Assembly (NCBI GenBank): GCA_020438665.1
Contig: JAGQUE010000148.1
Location: 1 to 27,846, forward strand
Direction: 5' to 3'
Length of the DNA: 27,846 nt
Source: Nocardioidaceae bacterium
GTDB lineage: Bacteria; Actinomycetota; Actinomycetes; Propionibacteriales; Nocardioidaceae
The notes beneath the pieces are model-generated. The model did no database searches. It was not told where the DNA came from and was given only the letters and a program-made list of their open reading frames with translations. Below, in pieces: positions 1 to 6,843 of the stretch (position 1 is the first letter of the stretch; the number at the start of each line of letters is the position of its first letter). A program made the translations under genes and the position numbers.

Positions 1-242
1 GCCTCGGCCTTGCGCCGCCCCTCGGCCCAGCCGGTGGCATATCCCTGTGCCTGCGCGGCGGCGCGGACGCTGTCGGCCAGGTTGGCGAGGGTGTGCTCGG
101 TGGTCGGGTCGCCGAAGACGGTGCCGTCGCCATAGCGGGTCCAGTCACCGGTCCGCAGCTCACGCTGGTCCAGCGGGCGGGTGCTGCCGGCGGTGCCGTT
201 GCGGATGACCGCGCCGGAGGTGCGCCTACTCGACGAACTCAT
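1..242 (-). CDS. fliH: FliH, flagellar export apparatus protein (N-terminal part, cut by window edge)
   Basis: Reading the minus strand from the ATG at 242-240 gives about 80 open codons running off the left edge. FliH regulates the export ATPase FliI and links it to the switch at the cytoplasmic side of the basal body. The visible end has the alternating Gly/Ala pattern AQGYATGWAEGRRKAEA, typical of the FliH N-terminal helix (GxxxG-like repeats before the coiled coil). The start overlaps the fliG stop by 17 bases, and fliH follows fliG in most flagellar operons. Before this helix the protein is a short, variable, polar leader. The identity is inferred from the helix pattern and gene order; the FliI-binding C-terminus is outside the window. 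Confidence 0.72.
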   Translation of the reverse strand, partial: MSSSSRRTSGAVIRNGTAGSTRPLDQRELRTGDWTRYGDGTVFGDPTTEHTLANLADSVRAAAQAQGYATGWAEGRRKAE

Positions 243-1242
243 CGTCGCCGCCCCTCCTGATCATGATCTGGCCCTGCTCCTCGAGCTCGCGGATCGTGCG
301 GATGATGGCCTGCTGAGCCTCCTCGACCTGGGTGAGCCGAACGGTGCCGAGCAGCTCGACCTCCTCGATGAGGTTCTCGGCGGCGCGTGCCGACAGGTTG
401 TTGGTGATCTTGGCGCGCACGTTCTCGGGGACGCCCTTGAGAGCGAGCGCGAGCTGGGCGGTGTCGACGCTCCGGAGGACCAGCTGAACCGAGCGGTCCT
501 CGATCGAGACGATGTCCTCGAACATGAACATCCGGCTCTTGACCTCGTCGGCCAGCGCCGTGTCGAGCGCCTCGAGGCCTTCGACGATCTGCCGCTCGGT
601 GGACCGGTCGGACCGGTTGATGATGTTGACGAGGGGGTCGATGCCGCCGACGCGCGACAGGTCGCTCGGTTGGAGCATCGAGGACAGCTTGCGCTCGAGG
701 GTGCTCTCCACGATGCGCACGATCTCGGGCGCGGTGCGGTCCATCACGGCGATCCGGTGGGCGACCTGGGCTTGGAGGGCGGACGGGAGCCCGCCCAGGA
801 GCAGGGACGCCTTGTCAGCCGTCATGTGGGCCAGCACGAGGGCGATGACCTGCGGGTGCTCGGCGGCGATGAACGAGCGGAGCTGCGCGGGGTCGGCGCG
901 GTGCAGGAACTGGAACGGCATCTGGATCGCCGCGGCGTTGAGGCGCTCGACGATCTCGGAGGCCCGCTCGGGACCCAGGGACTGTTCCAGGAGATTCTTG
1001 GCGAAGCCGAGGCCACCCTGCGAGATGTGGGCCCGAGCGACCATCATCTCCTTGAACTCGGTCAGGACGTGCTCGGTCTCGGAGGCGCTGATCGCCTCGA
1101 GCCGGGCCACTTCGGCGGTCACAGCCTCGACCTCGGCGTCGGAGAGGTGACCCAGCACGCTGGCGGCCCGCTCCTTGCCGAGCTGGATGAGCAGGATCGC
1201 CGCCTTGCGGACGCCTGCCCCGGTGATGGTGGCGGTGGTCAT
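226..1242 (-). CDS. fliG: FliG, flagellar motor switch protein
   Basis: This 338-residue protein has the usual FliG length. FliG is the switch protein that links the FliF MS ring to FliM and contacts the stator for torque. The N-terminal FliF-binding part begins VRKAAILLIQLG. The middle domain has the EHPQ signature near residue 129 (AEHPQVIALVL), the FliM-binding surface. The C-terminal domain has the armadillo hinge motif MFMFEDI (usually MFxF), followed by the charged torque helix (DRSVQLVLRSVD). The start codon overlaps the fliF stop by four bases (ATGA), which indicates translational coupling. It sits between fliF and fliH in a minus-strand operon. No key motif is missing. Confidence 0.97.
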   Translation of the reverse strand: MTTATITGAGVRKAAILLIQLGKERAASVLGHLSDAEVEAVTAEVARLEAISASETEHVLTEFKEMMVARAHISQGGLGFAKNLLEQSLGPERASEIVERLNAAAIQMPFQFLHRADPAQLRSFIAAEHPQVIALVLAHMTADKASLLLGGLPSALQAQVAHRIAVMDRTAPEIVRIVESTLERKLSSMLQPSDLSRVGGIDPLVNIINRSDRSTERQIVEGLEALDTALADEVKSRMFMFEDIVSIEDRSVQLVLRSVDTAQLALALKGVPENVRAKITNNLSARAAENLIEEVELLGTVRLTQVEEAQQAIIRTIRELEEQGQIMIRRGGDDEFVE

Positions 1243-2810
1243 GCCCGGTCCACCAGCCAGCCGCGCAGCAGGTTGGCGACGTCCTCAGGCTGCCGCTCCA
1301 CCAGGGACGCGAGCTCCTCACGCATCTCGTCGGCGTCGCTGGCCTGCTGTTCCAGGGCGAGCAGCGCGGTGTTCGGCTCGTGCAGCGCGTTGCGGGCCGC
1401 GGCCTCCTCGCGCAGCTGCTCGACGACCAGCGTCGTGGCAGCCTGGCGGGCCTTGGCCTTCTTGCGACCGCGCAGCCACATGATGAGCAGGATCAGGGCG
1501 GCGACCACGCCGATGCCGATGTTGCGATAGAGCGTCAGCGTCTGGGCCTTCTTGTCGGCCGCGGCGGCCGCGTCGAGCTCCTTCGTGGCCGTCTCGATCG
1601 CGGTGCGGTCGAAGGGGACCGCCGACACCATCACGGTGTCGCCGCGGCTGGGCTGGATGCCGACGGCGTTGCTGATCAGGGCGCGGATCTGGTTCGGCGG
1701 GACCTGGGTGGCCTGCGAGTCCAAGACGATGCCCACGTGGAGCGAGTTGACGCCGCCCGGCGCGACCTCGCGCTCTTCGACGGTGGTGTCGATGGCGTTG
1801 TCGGAGGTCTTGGTGGTCTTGTCGTACTTCGACGCCCCGCCGTTCGCGGTCGTGGTCGGATCCATCTGGCCGTCGGGACCCAGCACGCCACCCACGCCGG
1901 CACCGGCCGGACCGGTGTACTTCTCGGTCTGCTCAGACTGCGACAGGGCCAGGCTCTTGGGGTCCTTGCTGTAGGTCGTGGTCTTGGTGACGGCCTTGTC
2001 GAAGTTGAGGTCGGCGGTGACGGTGACGGTGGAGTTGCCCGGACCGATGACGCTGTCCAGGGTGGCCTGGATCCGGCTCTGCATGGAGTTCTGGAAGTCC
2101 GCGACCGCCTGGGTCCGCGTGCCCGCCATGCCGGCCTCGGTGGCGTCGGGGGTGAGCACCTTGCCCGTGGAGTCCGCCACGGTGACGTCCTCGGGCGACA
2201 TGCCGTCGATGCTCGACGCGACCAGGTGGACGATCGCCTGGACCTCCTCGGCGGACAGGGTGGTGCCGGCCGGGGTCGCGACCAGCACGGAGGCGGTGGC
2301 CGGATCCTGCTGGTCGGAGAAGACCTGCTTGGCGGGGAGTGCCAGGTGGACCACCGCAGTGTCGACGTCGTCGAGGGCCTCGATGGTCTTGGAGAGCTCC
2401 CCCTCCATGGCCCGCTTGAAGTTCGTCTGCTCCTGGAACTCGCTGGTGGACAGGCTCTGGTTGTCCAGGAGCGAGTAGCCGGACTCGGAGGAGACCGGGA
2501 GGCCGTCGCCGCTCAGCTGGATGCGGGTCGAGTACACCTGGTCCTGGGGAACCATGATCGTGTCGCCTCCGGCGGCGAGCTGATACTTCACGCCCTTGGC
2601 GTCCAGCTCCTGCACGATCGCCGATGCATCCTTCGACGAGAGGTTGGAGAACAGCGGCGCATAGTTGGGTGTGGTCACCCACCTGAAGACGAGGAAGGCG
2701 GCCAGCAGCAGAGCGCCGGTCCCGATGATCGAGACGACCTTCTGCCCGGGGGTGAAGTCGGTGAACGTCCGCTGGTACCGGGTGATGGTGGTGGTGACTC
2801 GTTCCTTCAT
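1239..2810 (-). CDS. fliF: FliF, flagellar MS-ring protein
   Basis: This 523-residue protein forms the MS ring in the cytoplasmic membrane. One membrane segment lies at about residues 25-46 (VVSIIGTGALLLAAFLVFRWV) and another at about 430-450 (IGIGVVAALILLIMWL). The large periplasmic region between them contains the ring-building motifs, including NLSSKDASAIVQELDAKGVKY and the DxVxTAVVHLALP-type segment. The last 40 residues (REELASLVERQPEDVANLLRGWL) are the short FliG-binding tail. Length and two-membrane-segment layout match the family. The start overlaps the fliE stop by one base and the end overlaps fliG, so this gene is inside a tightly coupled operon. Confidence 0.97.
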   Translation of the reverse strand: MKERVTTTITRYQRTFTDFTPGQKVVSIIGTGALLLAAFLVFRWVTTPNYAPLFSNLSSKDASAIVQELDAKGVKYQLAAGGDTIMVPQDQVYSTRIQLSGDGLPVSSESGYSLLDNQSLSTSEFQEQTNFKRAMEGELSKTIEALDDVDTAVVHLALPAKQVFSDQQDPATASVLVATPAGTTLSAEEVQAIVHLVASSIDGMSPEDVTVADSTGKVLTPDATEAGMAGTRTQAVADFQNSMQSRIQATLDSVIGPGNSTVTVTADLNFDKAVTKTTTYSKDPKSLALSQSEQTEKYTGPAGAGVGGVLGPDGQMDPTTTANGGASKYDKTTKTSDNAIDTTVEEREVAPGGVNSLHVGIVLDSQATQVPPNQIRALISNAVGIQPSRGDTVMVSAVPFDRTAIETATKELDAAAAADKKAQTLTLYRNIGIGVVAALILLIMWLRGRKKAKARQAATTLVVEQLREEAAARNALHEPNTALLALEQQASDADEMREELASLVERQPEDVANLLRGWLVDRA

Positions 2811-3127
2811 CAGATCGGCATCCGCATGATCTCGGTGAACGCCTCGACGGCCTTGTTGCGCATCGCGACGGTCAGCTGGGTGGTGACCGCGGCCTCGGTG
2901 GCCGCGATGGTGTAGTCGTGGATGGCGGACAGGTCACCGGTGGCGGCCTGCACCGACAGCGCGTCGGCCTTGTCCTGGACACCCTCGAGGTGGTCGATGC
3001 CCTTGACGACCAGGTCCCCGAAGGCCTGCCCGTCGGCGGCCTTGGCCGCCGAGGTGGCACTCGTCGGGGCGACGGTCGGGGCGACGTACGGCGTGAAGCC
3101 GATGCCTTCGATTCCGCTGACGCTCAT
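2810..3127 (-). CDS. fliE: FliE, hook-basal body complex protein
   Basis: FliE is a small adaptor (105 residues here) joining the MS ring and export gate to the proximal rod. The C-terminal half carries the family pattern ([18 protein letters not shown]), close to the usual 'YQEIMRM' ending. The N-terminal third is Ala/Thr/Pro-rich and unconserved. I prefer the ATG at 3127-3125, one base after the flgC stop. An in-frame GTG nine bases upstream would overlap flgC and add three residues. The gene overlaps fliF by one base (TGATG). The gene order flgB-flgC-fliE-fliF is the classic rod/MS-ring arrangement. Confidence 0.93.
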   Translation of the reverse strand: MSVSGIEGIGFTPYVAPTVAPTSATSAAKAADGQAFGDLVVKGIDHLEGVQDKADALSVQAATGDLSAIHDYTIAATEAAVTTQLTVAMRNKAVEAFTEIMRMPI

Positions 3128-3128
3128 C

Positions 3129-3521
3129 TCACGCACGTCCGATCTGCAGCGCTGAGTTGTAGGTGTCCTGGGCGTTCTTGGTGACCTGGACCGACGCCTG
3201 GAAACCGCGCTGGGCCATGATGAGCTGGCTCATCTGGCTGGCGAGGTCGATGTCGGGGGCCCGCACATAGCCGTTGGCGTCGGCGAGCGGGTTGTCAGGG
3301 GCGTACTCGAGCCGGCCCTCGGGGTCGCCCTGCGCGATGCCGATGACCTGGACGCCGCCGTCGGTCCGGCTGCCCACGATGGGCGTGGTCGCCTGGTAGG
3401 CCGGCCCGGCCGTGCTGCGGATGGTGTTGACGTTCGCGATGTTGGCCGCGAGCGAGTCCAGCCAGGTCTGGTGGGCGCCGAGCGAGGAGCCGGCGATGCG
3501 CAGGACGTCGAAGGCGCCCAT
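3129..3521 (-). CDS. flgC: FlgC, flagellar proximal rod protein
   Basis: FlgC is a rod subunit exported through the flagellar type III apparatus and assembled in the cell envelope. The 130-residue product has the N-terminal axial-protein motif ([16 protein letters not shown], consensus ASANIANxxT). Its C-terminal amphipathic helix ([29 protein letters not shown]) is diagnostic of the rod/hook axial family. The ATG at 3521-3519 overlaps the flgB stop by one base; a GTG immediately before is an alternative start that adds one residue. Length is normal for FlgC. Confidence 0.96.
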   Translation of the reverse strand: MGAFDVLRIAGSSLGAHQTWLDSLAANIANVNTIRSTAGPAYQATTPIVGSRTDGGVQVIGIAQGDPEGRLEYAPDNPLADANGYVRAPDIDLASQMSQLIMAQRGFQASVQVTKNAQDTYNSALQIGRA

Positions 3522-3880
3522 CACTGACCACCGACCGCGAACTTGACGAGGTTGAACTTGTCGCCGATCGCCCGGGTGAGCACCTGGTAGGTGTACTGGG
3601 ACTGAACGGCCGCCAGGGTCTCCTTGCGGAGGTCGACGTTGTTGCCGTTGGCGCCGACCGGGGTGTCGGTGGGAGCGCTGGAGACGGTCAGCTCACTCGG
3701 GTCGAACTGACCGTCATCCAGCGCAGCGCGGAGGGAGGACTCGAAGTCAACGGACGTGGCCCTGAAGTTGGGCGTGTCGACGTTGGCGATGTTGTCGGCG
3801 ATGACCCGCTGACGCATGGCGACCCCGTCAAGGGCGGCACTGAGGACCTGCCCGACCGGGTCGAGAGCATCGAGGGACAC
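3521..3880 (-). CDS. flgB: FlgB, flagellar proximal rod protein
   Basis: FlgB is the first rod protein of this operon, 119 residues from the chosen start. The N-terminal motif RVIADNIANVDTPNFRA is the FlgB/rod signature, and the C-terminal helix (LAAVQSQYTYQVLTRAIGDKFNLVK) matches the family. I chose the GTG at 3880-3878 because GGAGG lies five to six bases upstream and because family members begin at about this point. A longer in-frame reading to 3952 would add 24 unconserved residues and overlap the presumed promoter and leader. This is the first gene of flgB-flgC-fliE-fliF-fliG-fliH. Confidence 0.94.
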   Translation of the reverse strand: MSLDALDPVGQVLSAALDGVAMRQRVIADNIANVDTPNFRATSVDFESSLRAALDDGQFDPSELTVSSAPTDTPVGANGNNVDLRKETLAAVQSQYTYQVLTRAIGDKFNLVKFAVGGQ

Positions 3881-3907
3881 GAGAGCCTCCGAGAAAGGCG
3901 GATGGGC

Positions 3908-3946
3908 TGCCGGTCCCTCGGCAACTAGTGAGCAATCCGTGCTCAC
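3908..3946 (-). promoter_or_regulatory. flgB leader with two hairpins presenting GGA in the loop
   Basis: On the minus strand, the region just downstream of the presumed transcription start can fold into two adjacent hairpins. The first has a perfect 7-bp stem GTGAGCA/TGCTCAC (3946-3940 with 3934-3928) and loop CGGAT. The second has a 5-bp stem TGCCG/CGGCA (3923-3919 with 3912-3908) and loop AGGGAC. Both loops contain GGA, the core that CsrA-family proteins recognise, and csrA is in this window. The stems are seen directly; CsrA binding is inference. Confidence 0.45.
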
Positions 3947-3950
3947 CCTC

Positions 3951-3975
3951 ACTGGTCGGCAGGCCGCCGACCAGT
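3951..3975 (-). repeat. Perfect 10-bp inverted repeat over the flgB promoter
   Basis: ACTGGTCGGC (3951-3960) and GCCGACCAGT (3966-3975) are perfect complements separated by five bases. It overlaps the -10 box of the proposed flgB promoter. It also lies 62 bases beyond the stop of the unknown gene that ends the fliD operon. It could be an operator or a terminator hairpin for that operon; no U-tract follows, which is common for actinobacterial terminators. Confidence 0.45.
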
Positions 3976-3980
3976 CTGAG
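3953..3980 (-). promoter_or_regulatory. FliA-type promoter for flgB operon
   Basis: The minus strand reads CTCA at 3980-3977, then 16 bases, then GCCGACCA at 3960-3953. The spacing and -10 core match the sites ahead of fliC and flgN in this window and the flagellar sigma (sigma-28) consensus. The predicted start is about 3946, giving a leader of about 66 bases to the flgB GTG. Confidence 0.6.
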
Positions 3981-4036
3981 GCTTTCTGGAATTCTTTGCT
4001 TTTGAGCTGCTCAGCCCGCCCACGGCGGACGAGCCG

Positions 4037-4531
4037 TCAGATGAGCACGATGGAGAAGCGGCCCGTGCCATAGCCCTGGATGTCGATCTTCATGTCCTCG
4101 CGACGGCCGAGCGTGAGCGCCATCATCTGGAGGTGGCCGGGCATCTCGTCCCCCGCCGGGTGGACGGCATAGAGCCGCACGTGGGGGGCGTTGTCGACGT
4201 TGAACAGCGAGGTGGCGATGTTGAGCACCTCGTTGATGTTCTCCTTGATGTTGTCCGGGAGCGCGCCGGCCTCGAGCGCGGCGGCGGCACCGCCGGGCGG
4301 CACCAGGCCGATGGCGGCGCCGAGGAAGGCCGAGAGCGGCAGGTCGAGCAGCAGCAGTGCACGGATCTCCAGCGAGTCCTCGGTATAGACCGCGATCGTC
4401 GCCGGGTGGAGCGGCGAGGGCGCGAACGGGGACGTCGGACCCATGGTGATGTCGCGGTCGAGCATGCCCGTCAGCAGCTCGCGGATCTGCATGGGTGCGG
4501 GCAGGTGGATGGTCGGTGCGTTGGCGTTCAC
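4037..4531 (-). CDS. Unrecognised flagellar-operon protein, possibly CheC/CheX-like
   Basis: This 164-residue protein ends the fliD-fliS-fliT-like operon and I cannot assign it firmly. The GTG start at 4531-4529 is supported by GGAGG six bases upstream. It has no signal peptide or membrane helix. The middle is a hydrophobic alpha/beta-looking stretch (RALLLLDLPLSAFLGAAIGLVPP, about residues 57-79). The most conserved-looking stretch, about residues 93-111, contains E101-x2-N104 (NEVLNIATSLFN), with a proline 20 residues further on (P125). CheC/CheX/FliY phosphatases have ExxN followed by a proline about 22 residues later, so a CheC/CheX fold acting on CheY or the switch is possible. The C-terminus (DIQGYGTGRFSIVLI) looks like a final beta strand. 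A PilZ domain was considered, but no RxxxR...DxSxxG pattern is present. Confidence 0.55.
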   Translation of the reverse strand: MNANAPTIHLPAPMQIRELLTGMLDRDITMGPTSPFAPSPLHPATIAVYTEDSLEIRALLLLDLPLSAFLGAAIGLVPPGGAAAALEAGALPDNIKENINEVLNIATSLFNVDNAPHVRLYAVHPAGDEMPGHLQMMALTLGRREDMKIDIQGYGTGRFSIVLI

Positions 4532-4588
4532 GGTGATCCTCCGGTTCGGGAGTATGGCGCGGTTCACCCGGGAACCAGGTGGCGGTGG

Positions 4589-4900
4589 TCAGGTGCGGAT
4601 GTCGAGGTACGCCGGGCTGGCCGGCGCGGGGGTGAGGGTCGACCGCGGGGTCGCGGCCTGTCGCTGCTGGAGGTTGTCGTGCAGGGCGGCGGTCAGGGCC
4701 GCTTCCAGCCGCTTCTGGCGTTCCAGCACCTCGCGAGCCCGGGACAGCAGCTCCTGGGGGAGCGGGGGCACCTCGGCCGGCGGGGTGAACTGGTCGGGCG
4801 GAACCTCGTGGAGCGAGGCCTCGCTGTGGGCGAGGTCGCGTTCGAGCCGATAGAGGATCTCCTCCCACACGACGACGTCGGAGGACCGGGTGGTGGTCAT
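4589..4900 (-). CDS. Small flagellar chaperone-like protein (FliT position)
   Basis: This 103-residue protein starts at the ATG at 4900-4898, overlapping the fliS stop by four bases (ATGA). The body is helical: a Trp-containing N-terminal helix (VVVWEEILYRLERDLAHSEASL), a Pro-rich linker (PPDQFTPPAEVPPLPQ), and a second helix (LLSRAREVLERQKRLEAALTAALHDNLQQR). The tail is disordered. Size, helix content and place right after fliS suit a FliT-type export chaperone for FliD, but I see no residue-level signature. A longer reading to 4969 would add 23 residues inside fliS and is unlikely. Confidence 0.6.
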   Translation of the reverse strand: MTTTRSSDVVVWEEILYRLERDLAHSEASLHEVPPDQFTPPAEVPPLPQELLSRAREVLERQKRLEAALTAALHDNLQQRQAATPRSTLTPAPASPAYLDIRT

Positions 4901-5280
4901 GACGCCGCCAGGGACTGGAGGGCCGCCTCGCGCCAGGTGTCGGCGAGCTGGGTGGCCAGCTCGAGGCACTCGATGCTGGCGGCTGCGTCGCGGTGCACGT
5001 TGGCGTGGACGAGCTGGGAGTAGAGGTACTCATAGAGGGAGTCGAGGCCCTGGGCGCCGGCCCACAGGTCGGGTCGCAGGCTGGCTCGCAGCTCGAGCAC
5101 GATCTCCTGCGCGTGCAGCAAGTGGGAGTGGGCGGCCGGGTGGTCGCCGAGCGTCTGGGCGTCGGCCGCGGTCCGGATGTCGCGCACCAGGCGGTCGCAG
5201 AGCATGACCAGCAGCTTGGCCGGGCTCGCGGTCGCGACGGACGCGTCGAGGTAGGCGGCAACTGCGTTGGGCGGGGTCAT
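4897..5280 (-). CDS. fliS: FliS, flagellin export chaperone
   Basis: FliS is a cytoplasmic four-helix chaperone that binds the C-terminal tail of flagellin and keeps it unpolymerised until export. The 127-residue protein has the family opening AYLDASVATASPAKLLVMLCDRLVRDI and later helices (HLLHAQEIVLELRASL; LYEYLYSQLVHAN). I chose the ATG at 5280-5278, which leaves six bases after AGGAG; a GTG one codon upstream is too close to it. The gene starts 14 bases after fliD and overlaps the fliT-like gene. In Bacillus, FliS also takes part in the FliW-flagellin balance; both partners are encoded here. Confidence 0.95.
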   Translation of the reverse strand: MTPPNAVAAYLDASVATASPAKLLVMLCDRLVRDIRTAADAQTLGDHPAAHSHLLHAQEIVLELRASLRPDLWAGAQGLDSLYEYLYSQLVHANVHRDAAASIECLELATQLADTWREAALQSLAAS

Positions 5281-5294
5281 CACATGCTCCTTCG

Positions 5295-6638
5295 CTACTT
5301 GCTGCTGTTCAGGCTGTCCCAGCCGGGCAGCGAGCTGATCTGGCCGGCGAGCCAGCTGGCCGTGGAGTTGAGCGTGTTCAGCGTCGTCTCCATGTTGGTG
5401 AACTGCTGGGTGAGCGCCGTACGACGCAGGTCGAGGCGGTCGGTCCAGTTGTCGATCGAGTCCTGGAGGGTCTTGATCGAGGAGTTGCGGCCGGTGATGG
5501 AGGCGGTGATGGTGCCCGTGGTCGAGCTGCTGGCGATGTCGGCGACGGTGGCGAGCCGGTTGGCATAGCCGGCCGTCCCGCTGGCGGTGAACCGGGTGGC
5601 CAGGGCGTCGGGGTCGGCCTTGAGGGCCGTAGTGAACTTGTCCTCGTCGAAGGTGAGCTTGCCGTAGCGGTCGGTCTGGATCCCGAGGTCGGCCATGGTG
5701 GTGCCGTCGTCGGGGTAGAGCGCGTTGATGAGGCTGCTGCGCAGCTCGCGGAGGCTGCCCTCGTTGGAGAGCGGTCCGGACGTCTTGGTGGTGGCGTTGT
5801 AGTTGGTCAGCGTGTCGATCTGGCTGACCAGCGTGTTGATCGCGGTGACCAGGCTCTTGACCTTGGTGGTCGCCGACGAGCTGTCGGCCGCGACCGTGAT
5901 GGTGCCGGTCTGGCCGATGGCAGCGCTGCTGATCGTGAAGTCCAGGCCGGGCACGACGCCGGTGAACGTGTTGGACGCCGAGTGGATGGTGTCGGCGCCG
6001 ATGGTCACCGAGGCGTCCACGCCCTGGGTCACGGTGGCGCCGCCGAGGAGATCGGCGCCGGTGGAGTCGGTGAGGGTGAACGCGGCCGCGGCGCCGGTGG
6101 CGGTCGCCTGGACGCTCAGCCGGTAGGTGCCGTCGTCAAGCTTGACCGTCGAGGCCTGGACTCCGGTGCCGGACGCGTTGAGCGCGGCGGCGAGGCCGGC
6201 GAGGGTGCCGTCGGTGGTCAGCGTGGTGGTGGTCGAGCCGACGGTCAGCTTCACGTCGGTGCCGTTGGTGACGACGGTGTCGGTCAGGGCCGCGGTGCTG
6301 CCGTAGGTGAGCCGGTGTGCGACCGCGAGCGAGTCGACGGTCATGGTGATCCCGCCCTGGAGGGCCCCCGCGCTCGCGCTGGCGGTCAGCCCGGTGAGGC
6401 TGCTGGTGGCCGAGAAGACCTTCCAGCTGGAGGCCTTGGCCAGCTCCTTGGCCTGCGTGGCCAGGGCGGCGACCTGGGTGTTGAGGGACTGGAGCGTCGC
6501 GACCTGCGACTGCTCGGAGGTGAGTCGGGACTTGAGGCGGGTCTGGGGTACCGCCTCGAGAGTCATCAGCTGGTCGATGATCGTGGCGGTGTCAAGACCG
6601 CTGGAGAGACCGCTGATGCTGCTTGTCGCCGATGCCAT
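5295..6638 (-). CDS. fliD: FliD, flagellar filament cap protein
   Basis: FliD (447 residues) caps the growing filament and promotes flagellin folding outside the cell. The N-terminal domain opens with SSISGLSSGLDTATIIDQLM and continues as a coiled coil (RLKSRLTSEQSQVATLQSLNTQVAALA). The centre is Thr/Gly/Ala-rich beta structure, the variable exposed part. The C-terminal coiled coil (LRRTALTQQFTNMETTLNTLNS, ending WLAGQISSL) is typical. I chose the ATG at 6638-6636, which has GAGGAGG just upstream; a longer reading to 6815 would add 59 Arg/Pro-rich residues and is not FliD-like. No clear FliA-type box was found in the 205 bases before it, so it may be read through from fliC or use another promoter. 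Confidence 0.95.
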   Translation of the reverse strand: MASATSSISGLSSGLDTATIIDQLMTLEAVPQTRLKSRLTSEQSQVATLQSLNTQVAALATQAKELAKASSWKVFSATSSLTGLTASASAGALQGGITMTVDSLAVAHRLTYGSTAALTDTVVTNGTDVKLTVGSTTTTLTTDGTLAGLAAALNASGTGVQASTVKLDDGTYRLSVQATATGAAAAFTLTDSTGADLLGGATVTQGVDASVTIGADTIHSASNTFTGVVPGLDFTISSAAIGQTGTITVAADSSSATTKVKSLVTAINTLVSQIDTLTNYNATTKTSGPLSNEGSLRELRSSLINALYPDDGTTMADLGIQTDRYGKLTFDEDKFTTALKADPDALATRFTASGTAGYANRLATVADIASSSTTGTITASITGRNSSIKTLQDSIDNWTDRLDLRRTALTQQFTNMETTLNTLNSTASWLAGQISSLPGWDSLNSSK

Positions 6639-6717
6639 CTCTTCCTCCTCGTCGACCTCGTTCTCGTGCTGGGTTCTGGTCCTGGGTTTCAGACCATGGG
6701 TGCCGACGGTGGGTGTG

Positions 6718-6767
6718 GGCCGGCCGGGTGGACGCCTCGCGCCATTGTGACGTCCTCCCGGCCGGCC
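6718..6767 (-). terminator. Long hairpin between fliC and fliD
   Basis: GGCCGGCCGGG (6718-6728) and CCCGGCCGGCC (6757-6767) are perfect complements. The stem continues, after one mismatch, with GGACG (6730-6734) and CGTCC (6751-6755), giving about 16 pairs and a 16-base loop. It lies 77 bases beyond the fliC stop. It probably ends or stabilises the abundant fliC transcript and limits read-through into fliD. No U-tract is visible. Confidence 0.55.
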
Positions 6768-6843
6768 TGAGCTGGTCCTGACCCGGGTCGGCACCTCGGG
6801 TCCCGTCGCCCTCACCGGGCGGCGGTCGGATCAGCGGTCTTGG

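Noticed and set aside
181..2915. Long plus-strand open frames opposite fliG and fliF
   Set aside because: They are antisense to well-conserved flagellar genes, their products are low-complexity Gly/Asp/Arg-rich, and they lack ribosome binding sites. Long open antisense frames are expected in GC-rich DNA.
3880..4036. c-di-GMP riboswitch in the flgB leader
   Set aside because: Hairpins are present, but none of the conserved GEMM core elements (CACG...GCAAA...GGA pattern in order) could be placed.
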